Source: Streptomyces sp. Ag109_O5-10
GTDB taxonomy: Bacteria; Actinomycetota; Actinomycetes; Streptomycetales; Streptomycetaceae
Assembly (NCBI RefSeq): GCF_900105755.1
Contig: NZ_FNTQ01000001.1
Coordinates: forward strand, 5,518,001-5,582,000
Length of the DNA: 64,000 nt
Reading direction: 5' to 3'
Shown: one piece after another, positions 8,351 through 15,943 of the stretch
Layout of the letters: each line of letters starts with the position of its first letter
Numbering within the stretch: the stretch's first letter is position 1
Program-made: the position numbers and the translations under genes
The notes under the pieces: generated by a model
Seen by the model: the letters and a program-made list of their open reading frames with translations, nothing else
Databases searched by the model: none
Told to the model about the DNA's origin: nothing

Positions 8351-8398
8351 AACGGACCGGGGCCCGGCATGCACGCGCATGCCGGGCCCCAGTCCGTT
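8351..8398. terminator. Bidirectional terminator between MFS exporter and minus-strand operon
   Basis: GGGGCCCGGCATGC (8359-8372) pairs with GCATGCCGGGCCCC (8377-8390) around an ACGC loop, extended by AACGGAC (8351-8357) with GTCCGTT (8392-8398). It sits exactly between two convergent genes; the outer arm reaches the stop codon of the minus-strand gene. Confidence 0.85.
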
Positions 8399-8700
8399 CA
8401 CCCGTGTGCCGGGCCGGCGGGCGGATCCTTGGCGGCCGCCCGCTCCCCGGCCCGGCCCAGCCCGAGGAGCAGCAGTGCCAGCGAGGTGCCGGACCGGCCG
8501 AGCGCCGAGTGGTAGAGCCGCAGCACGGCGTTCTCCCGGGAGAGATCGACGCCGGGCGCACCGAGGTCCCGGCTCAGCGAGGCGAGTTCCGCAGCCGCCT
8601 CGGTCCGCTGCTGGATCAGGTCGATCAGCGACCGGTCCAGCTCCCCGATGTACTCGTGCTGCTTCGCGATGCGCTCGTCGCCTGCCCGGACCCGGCTCAT
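8398..8700 (-). CDS. Chorismate mutase-like (AroQ-fold) small protein, probable dehydratase partner
   Basis: A 100-aa protein whose residues 15-60 follow the AroQ chorismate mutase helix pattern (YIGELDRSLIDLIQQRTE, then GVDLSREN). Against E. coli chorismate mutase, the equivalents of Arg28, Asp48 and Arg51 are present, but Arg11 aligns with His and the catalytic Lys39 with Ser. Mutase activity is therefore doubtful. It is the last gene of a five-gene minus-strand operon and is coupled by an ATGA overlap to the MaoC-like dehydratase before it, so a structural or isomerising role in polyene formation is a reasonable inference. Some related reducing type II PKS clusters may carry a similar protein; I cannot verify this here. 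Confidence 0.7.
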   Translation of the reverse strand: MSRVRAGDERIAKQHEYIGELDRSLIDLIQQRTEAAAELASLSRDLGAPGVDLSRENAVLRLYHSALGRSGTSLALLLLGLGRAGERAAAKDPPAGPAHG

Positions 8701-9128
8701 GCGCCGGCTCCGGGCAGCCGGACGAAGGCCTCGCCGCGCACGGTGACCGGACCGTCCTCGATGCGGACCGTGACGGCCAGCCGGGCCCGGCGCACCGCCC
8801 CGTCCACGTCGATCGCCGTGACCCGAGCCGTGCAGCGGAGCCGGGCGTGGACCGGGGTCACCGCCGAGAAGCGGACCCGGAAGGACAGCAGGTCCCCGAT
8901 CGGCACCCAGGTGGTGAGCAGACGCCCGAGCAGTGCCATGGACAGCATGCCGTGGGCGATCACGTCGTCCAGGCCCGCCGCACGGGCCGCGTCCGAGTCG
9001 ATGTGGATCGGGTTGTGGTCGCCGGAGGCGCCCGCGAAGAGCGCCAGCAGTGCCCGGCTGACGTGCAGCTCCGGCAGTTCGGGCAGTTCGGTGCCGACGT
9101 CGGCGGCCGCCAGGGAGAAGAGGGTCAT
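8697..9128 (-). CDS. MaoC-like (R)-hydroxyacyl dehydratase, catalytic subunit
   Basis: A 143-aa hotdog-fold dehydratase/hydratase that would remove water from beta-hydroxyacyl-ACP to form polyene double bonds. The signature is FAGASGDHNPIHID, giving the catalytic Asp and His of hydratase-2 enzymes (D-x4-H), followed by GLDDVIAHGMLSM. It overlaps the preceding MaoC-like gene and the following chorismate mutase-like gene by ATGA. The pairing of a catalytic and a non-catalytic hotdog subunit resembles mycobacterial HadA/HadB heterodimers. Confidence 0.85.
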   Translation of the reverse strand: MTLFSLAAADVGTELPELPELHVSRALLALFAGASGDHNPIHIDSDAARAAGLDDVIAHGMLSMALLGRLLTTWVPIGDLLSFRVRFSAVTPVHARLRCTARVTAIDVDGAVRRARLAVTVRIEDGPVTVRGEAFVRLPGAGA

Positions 9129-9583
9129 GATGCCTCCTCGCCGGAGTCCGGGGAACGTACGGCTATCACCTGGTGGAGGTCGGCCACCGGCTCGCCGTCG
9201 GCGCCGGTCACCGCCGTGTCGCGCACGACGAACTCCAGCGCCCCGCCCTTGCGGGAGTAGATGTCCGTGATCACCGGGGCGAAGACGAGGGTCTCTCCCG
9301 CGTACGCCGTCCGGTGGTAGACGAACCCCTGTTCCACGTGGAGGACCCGGGAGAGGTCCACACCCATCTCCGTCAGCAGGTCCGACGGATCCGCAAGGTC
9401 GAGGCCGAAGAGGAACGTCGGAGGCACCGGCAGGTCCGGATGCCCGGCCCGGCGGGCGGCGTCCGGGTCGGTGAACACCGGTCCGGGCGCCCCCACCACC
9501 TGGTGGAACATCAGCAGTCTGCCCCGCTCCACGTCCACCGGGAACGGTTCGGACCTGGTTCCCAGGAACTTCGGATCGATCAC
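9125..9583 (-). CDS. MaoC-like dehydratase, partner subunit (HadA/C-like)
   Basis: A 152-aa protein resembling the N-terminal, substrate-binding half of double-hotdog MaoC enzymes: FPVDVERGRLLMFHQVVG, PPTFLFGLDL and EQGFVYHRTAYAGETL. The canonical GDxNPIH catalytic signature is absent, unlike the next gene, so the two probably form one heterodimeric beta-hydroxyacyl-ACP dehydratase. It starts at GTG 9583, sharing GTGA with the stop of the upstream adenylase, and ends in an ATGA overlap. Confidence 0.82.
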   Translation of the reverse strand: MIDPKFLGTRSEPFPVDVERGRLLMFHQVVGAPGPVFTDPDAARRAGHPDLPVPPTFLFGLDLADPSDLLTEMGVDLSRVLHVEQGFVYHRTAYAGETLVFAPVITDIYSRKGGALEFVVRDTAVTGADGEPVADLHQVIAVRSPDSGEEAS

Positions 9584-10992
9584 CGGATCACCGCCGGACG
9601 GTCCTTCTCCCGTGCCGAGTGCAGCAGTTCACGGTTGCGGATCAGCTTGCCGTTGCTGGTGCGCGGCAGCGCCGCGGAGCTGAAGTGGAAGGCCCTGGGA
9701 ATCTTGTGCGGGCTCAGCCGCCCCCGGCACCAGTCCAGCAGTTCCCGCTTCGGCAGGCCGCCGTCCGCGACCAGGTGGGCCTCGATCGCCTCACCGAAGA
9801 CCACGACCGCCTCACTGACGGCCGGATGTTCCAGCAGCGCCAGCTCGACCTCCATGAGGTCGACCTTCAGCCCGCCGATCGCCACCAGCGAGTCGGCCCG
9901 CCCGGTGATCTCCAGCACCCCGGAGCCGGGCCGGAGCGTGCAGCGGTCGTACGTGTTCAGCCAGCCGTCCGTGTACCGGTCGGTGCGGTCGGCGTGCAGG
10001 TACGGGTTCTCGGACAGCCGCACCCGCAGCGTCCCGTCCGTGACCGCGGTCTCGATGCCCGGCGCGGGCAGCCCCACCGCCGGCGAGCCGTGCCGCCCCG
10101 TCAGATCGGTCGCGATGATGCCGACCTCGGTCATGCCGTACGCCTGCCCGATCCGGACGCCGTGCCGCTCCGCGAAGCGGGCCGACACCTCGGACGGCAT
10201 CGCCTCGCCGCCGGAGACGGCCAGCCGCAGGGCCGGCAGGGACGGCACCGTCGCGGCCCGGCTCAGCAGGTCGAAGTGGACCGGTACCCCGAACACCGCG
10301 TCCACCGGGCGGTCGGCCATCAGCCTCAGCAGCTCGTACGGCTGCGGTCGCGCGGCGAAGTGCAGCGTGACCCCGGTGGACAGCGCGTGCAGCACCCCGC
10401 CGATCAGACCGAAGGAGTGCACCAGCGAGCTGAGCAGCAGCAGGTTCTCACCGCGTTTCGGCATGTCGGGGAGGGCCGCGAAGCGTTCCACCTCCGCGAG
10501 CAGCGACCGGCCGGTACGGCCGATCACCTTGGGCAGCCCGGTGGAGCCCGAGCTGAACTGGAGCAGGCAGTGCTCGCTCTGCGCGGCCCGGCCGGTCGGG
10601 CGGCGCTCCACCACCACCTCGCACTCGTCCCGGAACACGGCCGTGGACCGGCCGGCGGTGCCGGACGTCAGGTGGAACTGCGGCTCGCACAGCTCCAGCA
10701 GCCTGGTGGTCTCGGCGGGCGTCAGCCGCGGGTCGAGGAGCATGACCTGCGCGCCCGCGGACCACAGGGCGAACACCGACCAGAGCAGGGTGAAACTCGG
10801 CGGTACCTGGACGGCGACCGTGCCGCCGCCTCGCACCCCGTGCGCCCGCAGGGTGCCGAGCGTGCGCTCGGTCTCGGCCTGCAGCCGTGCGCGGGGGACC
10901 ACGGTCTCGCCGTGGGCCCACACCTCGTCGAAACGTTCCTTGTCCGACAGGAGAGCGGCGAGCCAGGCGCTGAAGTCCGTGGCGGCAGCCAT
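9580..10992 (-). CDS. Adenylating enzyme, probable 3-amino-4-hydroxybenzoate activation (AsuA3-like)
   Basis: A 470-aa ANL-family enzyme. Motifs are LLQFSSGSTGLPKV (P-loop), QAYGMTEVG (A5), a divergent TYDRCTL where most relatives have TGD (A7), ITGRADSLVAIGGLKVDLMEVE (A8) and the C-terminal Lys in PRTSNGKLIRNREL. It is short for the family and directly follows the 3-amino-4-hydroxybenzoate synthase-like gene with only 27 bases between, so its likely substrate is that aromatic acid, loaded onto an ACP to start the lower polyene chain as proposed for asukamycin. A related acid is possible; substrate cannot be read from sequence alone. Confidence 0.82.
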   Translation of the reverse strand: MAAATDFSAWLAALLSDKERFDEVWAHGETVVPRARLQAETERTLGTLRAHGVRGGGTVAVQVPPSFTLLWSVFALWSAGAQVMLLDPRLTPAETTRLLELCEPQFHLTSGTAGRSTAVFRDECEVVVERRPTGRAAQSEHCLLQFSSGSTGLPKVIGRTGRSLLAEVERFAALPDMPKRGENLLLLSSLVHSFGLIGGVLHALSTGVTLHFAARPQPYELLRLMADRPVDAVFGVPVHFDLLSRAATVPSLPALRLAVSGGEAMPSEVSARFAERHGVRIGQAYGMTEVGIIATDLTGRHGSPAVGLPAPGIETAVTDGTLRVRLSENPYLHADRTDRYTDGWLNTYDRCTLRPGSGVLEITGRADSLVAIGGLKVDLMEVELALLEHPAVSEAVVVFGEAIEAHLVADGGLPKRELLDWCRGRLSPHKIPRAFHFSSAALPRTSNGKLIRNRELLHSAREKDRPAVIR

Positions 10993-11019
10993 CGCGTCAT
11001 CCTTCCGTCAGGAATCCCG

Positions 11020-12147
11020 TCACTTCTCGATGCAGAACTCGCCCACCGGCCAGCCGACATGACGCTTGTCGGTGGCGAGGTAGCCGAGCAGCTTGTCGCC
11101 GGGCTTGAGTTCGGTGCAGTTGAGCACCGCCGCACCGGGGCCGAGCACCCGGACGTGCCAGTCGTCCTGCAGCGTGAGGCTGACCTCGACACCGCTCTCC
11201 GACTTCGCCCGGATCGTCAGCAGCGGACGCGACTCCAGCTTCACCCGGCCCACGACGATCCGCCGGGTCCGCCCGTCGGCGGTGACACCGAGCACCGTGC
11301 TGCCGGCCTTGAGCTCACTGAGGTAGTTCGTGCGGTTGTCCGCCCCGAGGACGTAGGAGTGCAGGGCACCCGCGTTCACCCGGAACGGCCGGGTCGGCAT
11401 GTACGGCAGCGGATGGGTCTCGCTCACGCACAGCACGAAGCCGTGCGCGTACGAGCCGACGAGGATGCCCTCGTCCTTCTCGAAGTGCGTGCAGGTGTCG
11501 ACGCACACCCGGTCGCCGAGGCCGTTGTGCTCGATGGACTCCACGGTCAGGGTGGTCAGTTCGAGGTCCGGCGTGGTGCTCGCCAGCAGCGAGGTGAGGC
11601 CGAAGACGTCGTTGGCGTCCTTGGGAGCCAGCAGCAGGCCGTCCGAGCCCTTCTCCAGGACGTCCACGATGATGCCCGCCTCCTCCAGGTCGGCGGCCTC
11701 GCATATGAGCCGCCCGGGGGACTTGTCGGCGGCCGCGATCACGATCTCCAGCGGGATCTTGGTGGGATCGCGGAACTTCACCACCGTGTACTCCAACGCC
11801 TGGGCCGCGGCGCAGGCCACCTTGAGCGTGGGGTCGTCGACGACCTCCACGAGGGCGCCTGTCCGGTCGGGCCGCTCGGCCGCGGCCAGCTTGAGCTTCT
11901 CCAGCTCCGCCGTGCTGCCGACCCGGGTGAGCACCACGTCGGCGATGTCGGCGGCCTCCGGCGCGAGCACCGCGCCCGGCTCGGCGACCAGCAGCTTCTG
12001 CACCGTCGGCGGCAGGGTCGCGAGCGTCTCGAGCCGGTCGTCCAGCACGCCGGCCAGCCGGGCGTGAACCGTCGCGTCCACGATCGACTCCCGCTGGTCG
12101 GCGGCGACGGAGCGGAGATCAACCCATGCGAATTTCACAACTACCAT
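11020..12147 (-). CDS. 3-dehydroquinate synthase II-like; 3-amino-4-hydroxybenzoate synthase (GriH/AsuA2-like)
   Basis: A protein of about 375 aa with the profile of the dehydroquinate synthase II / GriH family: MKFAWVDLRS at the N-terminus, VVKFRDPTKIPLEIVIAAA, DGLLLAPKDANDVFGL, ESIEHNGLGDRVCVDTCTHFEKDEGILVGSYAHGF-type sequence and a conserved C-terminal beta region. GriH cyclises and aromatises the C7 amino-sugar-like product of GriI to 3-amino-4-hydroxybenzoate. The aldolase partner lies divergently 252 bases away, so both mC7N enzymes are present. ATG 12147 is used here; GTG 12138 is a close in-frame alternative with a better-placed upstream GGATGG. It leads the five-gene minus-strand operon. 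Confidence 0.93.
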   Translation of the reverse strand: MVVVKFAWVDLRSVAADQRESIVDATVHARLAGVLDDRLETLATLPPTVQKLLVAEPGAVLAPEAADIADVVLTRVGSTAELEKLKLAAAERPDRTGALVEVVDDPTLKVACAAAQALEYTVVKFRDPTKIPLEIVIAAADKSPGRLICEAADLEEAGIIVDVLEKGSDGLLLAPKDANDVFGLTSLLASTTPDLELTTLTVESIEHNGLGDRVCVDTCTHFEKDEGILVGSYAHGFVLCVSETHPLPYMPTRPFRVNAGALHSYVLGADNRTNYLSELKAGSTVLGVTADGRTRRIVVGRVKLESRPLLTIRAKSESGVEVSLTLQDDWHVRVLGPGAAVLNCTELKPGDKLLGYLATDKRHVGWPVGEFCIEK

Positions 12148-12399
12148 CCCTACGGTCGGCACGCTTGACTGGCAGAACCCTCGCACCGGGCGCCGGCGGC
12201 CGACATGCTCGACAGGGCTGCTCGACCGGCTCCGGTCGCCCAGGCCCCCACCTGCCTGTCCGGCTACCTCCATCGCGCTGCCCGCGGCTCCCTTACAGAC
12301 GCTCCATTCGGGGGCTGTCCCGCCCTTGCGTTCGCGCCAGACTCCAGATGCCTGCCGAGGCGTGGCGACATCCTCATGCAAACCAGGAGTTGATGGAGT
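12148..12399. other. Divergent promoter region of the two aminohydroxybenzoate genes
   Basis: These 252 bases separate the leftward GriH-like operon from the rightward GriI-like operon and should hold both promoters. I found no strong -35/-10 pair or inverted repeat. AGGAG at 12385-12389 is the probable ribosome site of the aldolase gene. Confidence 0.5.
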
Positions 12400-13212
12400 A
12401 TGACTGCACGGTCCGACGGCCTCGCCGTTCGGCTGGCCCGGCTCTCCCGGCACCGGGACGGGCGCTTCTTCTTCGTACCGATGGACCACTCGGTGGCGGA
12501 CGGCCCGATCGTCGGCGCCGCCCGCTTCAACGGGCTGGTGGGTGACGTGGTGGCGGGCGGAGCCGACGCGATCGTCGTGCACAAGGGACGGGCCAGGACG
12601 GTCGATCCGCGGCTGCTCCGCGAGTGCGCCCTGATCGTCCACCTCAGTGCCAGCACCCCGCACGCGCTCGACGGCCATGCGAAGGTCCTGGTCGGTGACG
12701 TCGAAGAGGCCGTACGGCTCGGCGCGGACGCGGTGAGCGTGCACGTCAACATCGGATCCGACACCGAGGCCGCGCAGCTCGCGGACCTCGGTTCGGTGGC
12801 CGACGCCTGCCAGCGGTGGAACGTTCCGCTGCTGGCCATGGTCTACCCGCGCGGCCCGCGGATCGCCGACCCGCACGACCCCACGCTGCTCGCCCACGTG
12901 GTGAACGTGGCCGCCGATCTCGGCGCCACCCTGGTGAAGACCGCCTGGCCGGAACCGCTCGACCGGATGGCCGAGATCGTCGAGAGCTGCCCGATCCCGG
13001 TACTGCTCGCGGGCGGGCCGGCGCGGGGAGCCGCGCTCAACGAGTTCGCTGCCTCCGTCATGGCCGCCGGCGGCAGCGGGCTCGCCGTGGGCCGCGGCGT
13101 CTTCCAGCACGCCGAGCCCGTCAAGGCGGTCCGGGAGCTCGCCTCGGTGATCCACGGCATGCCCGACTCCGCGGAACTGCTGACCGGCCGGGTCCCGGCC
13201 GTCGTGCGGTGA
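12400..13212 (+). CDS. DhnA-type class I aldolase, 2-amino-4,5-dihydroxy-6-oxo-7-(phosphooxy)heptanoate synthase (GriI/AsuA1-like)
   Basis: A 270-aa TIM-barrel aldolase that condenses aspartate semialdehyde with dihydroxyacetone phosphate to the C7N precursor of 3-amino-4-hydroxybenzoate. Family features are FVPMDHSVADGPI near residues 26-38, SVHVNIGS, a GATLVKTAWPE segment carrying the Schiff-base Lys (about K184), LLAGGP and GLAVGRGVFQH phosphate-binding loops. Its divergent neighbour is the matching GriH-like enzyme. In asukamycin the corresponding gene is asuA1. AGGAG 10 bases upstream supports ATG 12400. Confidence 0.94.
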   Translation: MTARSDGLAVRLARLSRHRDGRFFFVPMDHSVADGPIVGAARFNGLVGDVVAGGADAIVVHKGRARTVDPRLLRECALIVHLSASTPHALDGHAKVLVGDVEEAVRLGADAVSVHVNIGSDTEAAQLADLGSVADACQRWNVPLLAMVYPRGPRIADPHDPTLLAHVVNVAADLGATLVKTAWPEPLDRMAEIVESCPIPVLLAGGPARGAALNEFAASVMAAGGSGLAVGRGVFQHAEPVKAVRELASVIHGMPDSAELLTGRVPAVVR

Positions 13213-13275
13213 GCGGGCGCTCCACACGGCCCCCGACTCCCGCTTCTCCTCACCCGACTGCCGAAGGAACGACCC

Positions 13276-13554
13276 ATGCATGATGAGACCCGCGCGTTCG
13301 TGCTCACCGTGGTGCGCGACGTGATCAACCTGCCGCTCCCGGACCGGATCGACGATCGCACACCGCTGGGCGACGGCGGCCTGGGCCTGGAGTCCCTCGC
13401 CACGATCGAGCTGATGCTCCAGCTGGAGGGCGAGTACGACATCGAGCTCCCGGAGTCGGAGCTGGACCCCGAGGTGGTCTCCACCCTCGGCGACCTCGTG
13501 GCGCTGGTGGTGGAGCGGCGGTCCCGCGTCACCGCGGGCGGGGCGGCTCAGTGA
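13276..13554 (+). CDS. Acyl carrier protein (type II PKS)
   Basis: A 92-aa carrier protein. The phosphopantetheine attachment Ser lies in GLGLESLATIELML; the usual Asp before this Ser is Glu. Helices I and III and acidic helix II are recognisable, and length is typical. It overlaps the next ACP gene by GTGA, so the two are made in equal amounts. It would tether either the core-bound lower chain or the cyclohexyl-capped upper chain; which one cannot be told. Confidence 0.88.
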   Translation: MHDETRAFVLTVVRDVINLPLPDRIDDRTPLGDGGLGLESLATIELMLQLEGEYDIELPESELDPEVVSTLGDLVALVVERRSRVTAGGAAQ

Positions 13555-13799
13555 TCTCGGTCCGGGACGTCGTAGGGATGCTCCGCGACTGCGGGGTGCT
13601 CACCGAGGACTCCGCCGACGACGAGGAGTTCGTCCTCGACTCGATGACCCTGGTCTGGCTGGTGCACCTGCTCCAGGAGGAGCACGGCATCACGATCCGG
13701 CCGGACGAGGAGGAGGAGCTGGCCTCCTGCGCCTCGGCGGGCGAACTCCACCGCCGGCTCACCCGCATCACGTCCCAGGAGGTCGTCCATGACGCATGA
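13551..13799 (+). CDS. Second acyl carrier protein, divergent
   Basis: An 82-aa protein starting at GTG 13551 inside the stop of the previous ACP and overlapping the KS gene by 11 bases. The candidate 4'-phosphopantetheine Ser is in EEFVLDSMTLVWLV (DSM instead of DSL). It is strongly acidic, as ACPs are. Position immediately ahead of the ketosynthase suggests it is the elongation ACP. Divergence around the Ser makes family assignment less certain than for the other two ACPs. Confidence 0.8.
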   Translation: MISVRDVVGMLRDCGVLTEDSADDEEFVLDSMTLVWLVHLLQEEHGITIRPDEEEELASCASAGELHRRLTRITSQEVVHDA

Positions 13800-14982
13800 G
13801 GTGGCGATCACTGGATTCGGTGTGTTCACCGCCTTCGGCTTCGGCGCCGAGGCCCTGCGCGACGGCGTGTTCGGCGGGCGGCCCGGATTCACGCCGGTCA
13901 CCCGGTTCGACCCGGCCCCCTACCGGGCCACGTACGCCGGTACCTACGAGGGCGACGGACCGTCCGTCCCGGACGTGCCGGTGAAGCCCGGCTACACCCC
14001 GTCCCAGTCGGAGCTGCTGGAGGCGTGCGCCGTCGAGGCCCTCCGGATGGCGGGGACCGACGGAGCCGGCGCGCCGGTCCTGCTCGGCACGAACGGCGAC
14101 TACGCGGCGGCCCGTTCCTTCTGGGAGGACCGGGCCGCCGGGCACGAGCCGGTGGACCGGCGCATGCTGGACAGCCTGCCGGCCCGGCTCGCACACCGGT
14201 TGGGGGAGCGACTCGGCCTGGGCCGGCCCAGGCTCGCGTTCGTGAACGCGTGCGTCGCCTCCACCAACGCGATCGCGCACGGTGCGGAGCTGATCAGGAG
14301 CGGCGCCGCGCACACCGTCGTCTGCGGCGGGGCGTACCTGGTCACCGAAGACGTCTTCGCCAAGTTCGACTCGGGCAAGGCGCTCAGCCGGCGGGATGCC
14401 GTCCGCCCCTTCTCGGCCGACCGGGACGGCCTGCTGCAGGGCGACGGGGTGGCGGTGCTGGTCCTGGAGGACGCCGCCCGCGCCCGTGCCCGCGGGAGCG
14501 AGGTGCTGGCCCGCGTCACCGGGTGGGGCATGGCGGCCGACGCCCACCATGTCATCCAGCCGCACCCGCAGGGCCTCGGCCTCGCGGCGGCCGCCGGTGC
14601 CGCACTGCGGCGTGCCGGAGTCGAGCCGGGGCAACTCGGCTACGTCAACGCGCACGGCACGGGAACCCCGCTGAACGATGTGGCGGAGACCGCCGCGCTG
14701 CACCGGATCCTGCGCCGGCACACGGCAGAGGTGCCGGTCAGCTCCACCAAGAGCAGCACCGGCCACATGCTGGAGGCCACCGGGGCCGTCGAGGCCGTGA
14801 TCACCCTGCTCGCCCTGCGCGACGGCGTACTGCCGCCCACCGCGGGCCTGACCGACCCGGATCCGGCTTGCGACCTGCACCACGTACCCGGTACGGCCCG
14901 TCCGGCGCGCATCGAGCGCGCGCTCTCCCTCAACGCCGCCTTCGGCGGGGTCAACGCGGCGCTCCTGCTGGAGCGCGCATGA
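13789..14982 (+). CDS. Beta-ketoacyl synthase (KS alpha of reducing type II PKS)
   Basis: A 397-aa condensing enzyme that elongates polyene chains with malonyl-ACP. The triad is intact: nucleophile Cys in FVNACVAST (C155), His in YVNAHGTGTPLND (H289) and His in KSSTGHMLEATG (H326, with K321). It is followed by a short CLF-like gene, making the KS/CLF pair found in manumycin-type and other highly reducing type II systems rather than aromatic PKSs. No malonyl-CoA:ACP transacylase is encoded nearby, so that activity would be borrowed from primary fatty acid synthesis. Confidence 0.92.
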   Translation: MTHEVAITGFGVFTAFGFGAEALRDGVFGGRPGFTPVTRFDPAPYRATYAGTYEGDGPSVPDVPVKPGYTPSQSELLEACAVEALRMAGTDGAGAPVLLGTNGDYAAARSFWEDRAAGHEPVDRRMLDSLPARLAHRLGERLGLGRPRLAFVNACVASTNAIAHGAELIRSGAAHTVVCGGAYLVTEDVFAKFDSGKALSRRDAVRPFSADRDGLLQGDGVAVLVLEDAARARARGSEVLARVTGWGMAADAHHVIQPHPQGLGLAAAAGAALRRAGVEPGQLGYVNAHGTGTPLNDVAETAALHRILRRHTAEVPVSSTKSSTGHMLEATGAVEAVITLLALRDGVLPPTAGLTDPDPACDLHHVPGTARPARIERALSLNAAFGGVNAALLLERA

Positions 14983-15047
14983 CGGCCCGCGCCACGTACC
15001 GCGAGAGCGGCCCCGGCCGGCTGCCGCAGCTCCGAGAGGACCCCAGC

Positions 15048-15860
15048 ATGCCCACCGTGCTCAGCAAGCCGCGTGCGATCGCGAGCGCGGCCTGCCGGAC
15101 TCCCTGGGGAGAGGCGGCGGCCGGCCTTCCCGGCGCCGCCGAGGTCGAACTGCCCAAGGTGGTCGGCTTCGTGGTCTCCCGGTTCAGCCCGCTGGTCCAC
15201 GACGTGGTGACCGCCTGCCTCGGCGAGCCGGGCTCGACGGACGACCTGGTCGGCGCCGCCGGACCCCGGACGGCCGTCGTACTGGCCACCCTGTTCGGCG
15301 ACACCACGACCACGGACACCGCGACCCAGCGCCTGGTGGCCGGCCAGGTGCACAGTCCCCTGCTGTTCTTCCAGTCCGTCACCACGTCGATCCTCGGTCA
15401 CCTGACCAAGCGGTACGGCATCACCGGACAGCTCACCTGCCTCTCCGCCGGCGGTGACCTGGCCACCGAGGCCTTCCGCGCGGCCGACCTGCTGCTCGAC
15501 CAGGACGCCGTGGAACAGGTCCTGGTGATCGGGGTGGAGACGGCACCGGGCGAGCGGGCCACCTGGGTGCACGGCCGCACCGCGGCCGAGGACGGCCTCG
15601 ACGCGCTGCCGGCCGGGGACGCGGCGGTGGCCCTGCTGCTGCGCCGTACCGGGACCGGCCTGCCCGAGCTGTGCGGCCTGCCGGAGGAGCCGGACCGGCC
15701 GGCCGGTCCGACGGTGCCGTGGAGCGCGCCGTTCGGCTGGCTGCGGGCCCTGGTCGAGACGGCGCAGGCCGCCGACCGGGTGCGGAGCGGTCGCGTGACG
15801 CAGACGGTGATCCACAGCACCGGACCCGACCGCTTCCGCGTCGGGCCCCTCGCCCCGTGA
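15048..15860 (+). CDS. Short chain-length-factor-like ketosynthase homologue (KS beta)
   Basis: A 270-aa protein related to ketosynthases but far shorter than the usual 400 or so residues. The equivalent of the nucleophile elbow reads LTCLSAGGDLATEAF; by alignment of the following helix the catalytic position is Gly and the nearby Cys is displaced by four residues, so it should be non-catalytic, like a chain-length factor partnering the KS just upstream. The C-terminal His motifs are also absent. ATG 15048 is chosen because GAGAGGA lies 7 bases upstream and the conserved region starts there. ATG 14979, overlapping the KS stop as ATGA with GGAG upstream, is a serious alternative that adds 23 residues. 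Confidence 0.78.
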   Translation: MPTVLSKPRAIASAACRTPWGEAAAGLPGAAEVELPKVVGFVVSRFSPLVHDVVTACLGEPGSTDDLVGAAGPRTAVVLATLFGDTTTTDTATQRLVAGQVHSPLLFFQSVTTSILGHLTKRYGITGQLTCLSAGGDLATEAFRAADLLLDQDAVEQVLVIGVETAPGERATWVHGRTAAEDGLDALPAGDAAVALLLRRTGTGLPELCGLPEEPDRPAGPTVPWSAPFGWLRALVETAQAADRVRSGRVTQTVIHSTGPDRFRVGPLAP

Positions 15861-15943
15861 CATTCCCCGGGAGCGGCACGAAGGGCCACGAGCACGGCGC
15901 GCGAGGACGGCGCACGAGCACAGTCACGAGTACGAGAGGAAGT

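Noticed and set aside
8398..8700. Genuine chorismate mutase supplying aromatic precursors
   Set aside because: Arg11 and Lys39 equivalents are missing and the aminohydroxybenzoate core comes from the GriI/GriH-type route, which does not need prephenate.
11020..13281. GriH-like protein as a 753-aa fusion extending across the divergent promoter
   Set aside because: The upstream 370 codons are antisense to the aldolase gene and have no family similarity; the conserved protein starts at MKFAWVDL.
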